A stretch of DNA of 7,991 nucleotides, from assembly GCA_002367815.1 (NCBI GenBank), contig DFDG01000082.1, positions 766 to 8,756 of the forward strand. Reading direction: 5' to 3'. Origin of the DNA: Opitutaceae bacterium UBA3033 (GTDB taxonomy: Bacteria; Verrucomicrobiota; Verrucomicrobiia; Opitutales; Opitutaceae). The notes below the pieces were generated by a model. The model was not told where the DNA came from. It searched no databases and saw only the letters and a program-made list of their open reading frames with translations. Shown here in pieces: positions 6,264 to 7,991 of this stretch. The first letter of the stretch is position 1. Every line of letters starts with the position of its first letter. The position numbers were made by a program, and so were the translations under genes.

Positions 6264-6381
6264 GGGTGTTCACGGAGAAAAAGAGATGAGTCGAGCGGGG
6301 TTCTCGAGCTCACGGTTCGCAATTGATGCAGCTGTAGAAATCGAAACGATGGACTCACCGCCAATTTGGAAATAATTCATC

Positions 6382-6957
6382 ATGTCGATTTATAGAACCC
6401 GCCGTTCAGTCAAACCCATGGCCATGGATCCGCAGCGGGAGGTTTCCCGTGAAGTGGTCATGTCATTGTTGGAAGATGCCCACTGGGCCCCGACGCATGG
6501 CCTGAACCAGCCCTGGCGATTCCACGTATTTGCTTCGTTGGCGGCGCGAACGCGATTGGGAGAGGGGTTGCAGGCGATCTATGATGAGATCACGCCGGTG
6601 GCCAAACACATCGATGCCAAGCGGACGAAGTTGCTGACCAATCTGCAGCACGCGCCGGTGGTGATCTCCGTCGGGGCTCGTGTCGTGACGGGTGGGAAAA
6701 TTCCGGAGTGGGAAGAAATCGCGGCCGTGTCTTGTGCGGTGCAAAATCTGATGCTGTCCGCGCACGAGCGCGGTTTGGGCGCTTACTGGAGTTCACCGCC
6801 GGTGGCTTGTGGTGGCGAATTTACCCGTTGGCTGGGATTGGAAGGAACGCACCGGATGATGGGATTGGTTTATCTTGGCTGGCCTCAGTCCGACCAATTG
6901 CCCCCTCCGTCCACGCGGGGAGATCTGCTGGATCGGGTAACCTGGCACGATGCGTGA
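6382..6957 (+). CDS. Small nitroreductase-family flavoprotein (YdjA-like)
   Basis: This is an FMN-dependent NAD(P)H oxidoreductase of the nitroreductase fold, probably a cytosolic homodimer. The 191 residues match the small YdjA-like branch (~180-190). Evidence: N-terminal R-T-R7-R8-S9-V-K, the usual R-R-S FMN-phosphate contact; W-A-P-T-H-G-L-N-Q-P-W-R-F (35-47), the A-P-x-x-x-x-x-Q-P-W flavin motif; K-I-P-E-W-E-E (106-112) followed by A-V-S-C-A-V-Q-N-L-M-L-S-A (115-127) and G-L-G-A-Y-W (131-136), the order seen in E. coli YdjA; and a late V-Y-L-G-W-P (163-168). Physiological substrate is unknown for most of this branch, and nothing here fixes it. It follows the candidate terminator and precedes the epimerase by 121 bases, so it may be its own unit. 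The ATG at 6382 gives the compact family N-terminus; a GGAA ten bases upstream is at best a weak ribosome-binding site. Confidence 0.88.
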   Translation: MSIYRTRRSVKPMAMDPQREVSREVVMSLLEDAHWAPTHGLNQPWRFHVFASLAARTRLGEGLQAIYDEITPVAKHIDAKRTKLLTNLQHAPVVISVGARVVTGGKIPEWEEIAAVSCAVQNLMLSAHERGLGAYWSSPPVACGGEFTRWLGLEGTHRMMGLVYLGWPQSDQLPPPSTRGDLLDRVTWHDA

Positions 6958-6996
6958 GTAGGGAAGCGTTTTATGCTTTGGCAGACCTTGATGTGC

Positions 6997-7024
6997 TTGG
7001 CGCACGTCACCGGTTAAATATGAT
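6997..7024 (+). promoter_or_regulatory. Possible promoter for the epimerase gene
   Basis: TTGGCG (6997-7002, 4 of 6 to -35) and TATGAT (7019-7024, 5 of 6 to -10) are 16 bases apart in the gap after the nitroreductase stop. The start codon at 7079 would leave a leader of about 48 bases. This suggests the epimerase can be transcribed independently of the upstream gene. Confidence 0.4.
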
Positions 7025-7078
7025 CGTTACACGCTTTGAGGTTTTCTTATCCGCCTACATCCGCGTAATCAGCAGCAG

Positions 7079-7918
7079 ATGAAATACGCCGCGCACATTT
7101 ACCTTTGGACGAAGATTTGGGCCGATCGTGAAGTCGGTCTATTTGCGCGGGCCAAGGCCCTCGGCATGGATCTTTTGGAAATCTCCATCGGTGATGATAT
7201 TTTGTTCGATGTCGCTTTGACTAATCGGGCGGCCAAGGATGCAGGCATGGAAATAGTCATTGGTCCCGGCGGACTGTGGCCAGAAGGAGCCGATTTATCT
7301 GATGACGATCCCGCCAACCGGAAAATTGCGCTGGATTGGCATCGTCAGCAGATTGATCTCGCGGTGGCGATGGGCGCGAAAGCGTATTCCGGAGCGATTT
7401 ACGGACGACCCGGCAAAGTGCTGCGCCGACGTCCACCCACGGATGAATATTCGCGCACTGCAGAAGGGTTACATCAACTCGCCGACTATGCTCAACAGGC
7501 CGGAGTGGGGTTGGGCATCGAGCCGATGAGTCGCTTTCGCACGCACTTGGTCAACACCCCGGCCCAAGCCGTGAAACTGGTGAAGATGAGTGATCACCCG
7601 AATCTTAAAATCGCGATCGATACCTATCACCTTGCGGTTGAAGTGCGCGATCTGCCGGCCGAGATCTGCAAAGTCGGACCACTACTGATGGCGCTGCATG
7701 CCTGTGAAAATGATCGTGGTGTGCCCGGCGGCGGCCTGATGCCTTGGCGGGAAATTTTTGACGCCGTGCGGGAAACCCCGGCAGAGTTTGTCGAGTTCGA
7801 GTGTTACAATACTTCGATCGACGACTTTGGTTGGAGCCGCGGCATGTTTCAAAATCAATGCCCCGACGGCGCCGAATTTGTGCGGCAGGGCTTGGAGTTC
7901 GTGCGCCCGCTGGTTTAA
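7079..7918 (+). CDS. Sugar isomerase/epimerase, D-tagatose/psicose 3-epimerase-like TIM barrel
   Basis: This is a xylose-isomerase-like (AP endonuclease family 2) TIM-barrel protein of 279 residues, the usual length for ketose 3-epimerases. The metal site can be placed by motif and spacing: E148 (G-I-E-P-M-S-R-F), D181 (I-A-I-D-T-Y-H), H207 (A-L-H-A-C-E-N) and E241 (F-E-C-Y). The intervals 33, 26 and 34 are nearly those of E152, D185, H211 and E246 in Pseudomonas cichorii D-tagatose 3-epimerase. Further family marks are D-T-Y-H184, the R-G-V-P-G-G-G substrate loop (213-219) with R213 as the usual sugar-binding Arg, P-W-R-E-I-F (222-227), and S-G-A-I-Y-G-R-P-G (104-112). It probably epimerises a free ketose or a related polyol-derived sugar at C3, in the cytosol. 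The exact substrate is open; inosose isomerases and hydroxypyruvate isomerases share the fold but fit the motifs less well. Proximity to rhaD suggests sugar catabolism. No signal peptide, no Shine-Dalgarno (atcagcagcag). Confidence 0.82.
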   Translation: MKYAAHIYLWTKIWADREVGLFARAKALGMDLLEISIGDDILFDVALTNRAAKDAGMEIVIGPGGLWPEGADLSDDDPANRKIALDWHRQQIDLAVAMGAKAYSGAIYGRPGKVLRRRPPTDEYSRTAEGLHQLADYAQQAGVGLGIEPMSRFRTHLVNTPAQAVKLVKMSDHPNLKIAIDTYHLAVEVRDLPAEICKVGPLLMALHACENDRGVPGGGLMPWREIFDAVRETPAEFVEFECYNTSIDDFGWSRGMFQNQCPDGAEFVRQGLEFVRPLV

Positions 7919-7967
7919 ATCCTTGATTTTGTAGTAACCCGTGGATTGTTTGGGCTTCTTTCAGCAT

Positions 7968-7991
7968 ATGACCCGTCGGCTCCTGCTGTCA
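7968..7991 (+). CDS. Possible start of a further gene, cut off at the right edge
   Basis: An ATG at 7968, 50 bases after the epimerase stop, opens a frame reading M-T-R-R-L-L-L-S to the window edge. Two arginines followed by a leucine run look like the beginning of a signal peptide. Eight codons are too few to identify a product, and the start could be coincidental. Confidence 0.35.

Noticed and set aside
3193..7918. A bacterial microcompartment locus for fucose/rhamnose breakdown
   Set aside because: Aldolases of this type occur in such loci in Planctomycetes and Verrucomicrobia, but no shell-protein gene and no targeting extension is visible in the window.

Overview
The window reads as a chromosomal stretch of housekeeping and sugar-catabolism genes from a moderately GC-rich bacterium. 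The best taxonomic guess is Verrucomicrobiota, probably an Opitutales relative. This is an inference from three things: lysine synthesis by the single-step DapL route, a close-packed class II aldolase plus fused aldolase/dehydrogenase pair, and gene starts that lack a recognisable Shine-Dalgarno. There is no sign of phage, transposon, CRISPR array, tRNA or rRNA.

Layout. Positions 1-536 (minus) hold the first 178 codons of a secreted protein of unknown function that runs off the left edge. Positions 537-799 are non-coding, with a possible promoter for that gene and an imperfect hairpin just past the dapL stop. dapL (800-2023, minus) encodes LL-diaminopimelate aminotransferase. It is divergent from panC (2189-3031, plus), whose frame is intact but whose active-site motifs are heavily altered. 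After 161 bases with a striking operator-like palindrome come two genes 12 bases apart: a stand-alone class II aldolase (3193-3951) and a 730-residue bifunctional rhamnulose-1-phosphate aldolase/dehydrogenase (3964-6156). The next 225 bases (6157-6381) contain two hairpins, one followed by a T-run. Then come a small YdjA-like nitroreductase (6382-6957) and a ketose 3-epimerase-like TIM-barrel protein (7079-7918). At the right edge the first eight codons of another gene (from 7968) may begin with a signal peptide.

How the genes relate. The two aldolase genes look like one transcription unit for cleaving a phosphorylated 6-deoxy-ketose (L-rhamnulose-1-P or L-fuculose-1-P class) into DHAP and lactaldehyde, with the C-terminal dehydrogenase handling the aldehyde. 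The epimerase is a plausible sugar-side partner, but a separate promoter candidate precedes it. No isomerase, kinase, transporter or regulator of the pathway is inside the window. dapL and panC are biosynthetic and not functionally tied to the sugar genes. The most interesting points are the degenerate PanC, the palindrome with a third half-site ahead of the aldolases, the paired stand-alone and fused aldolases, and two hairpins with symmetric G/A internal loops that may be dispersed repeats.
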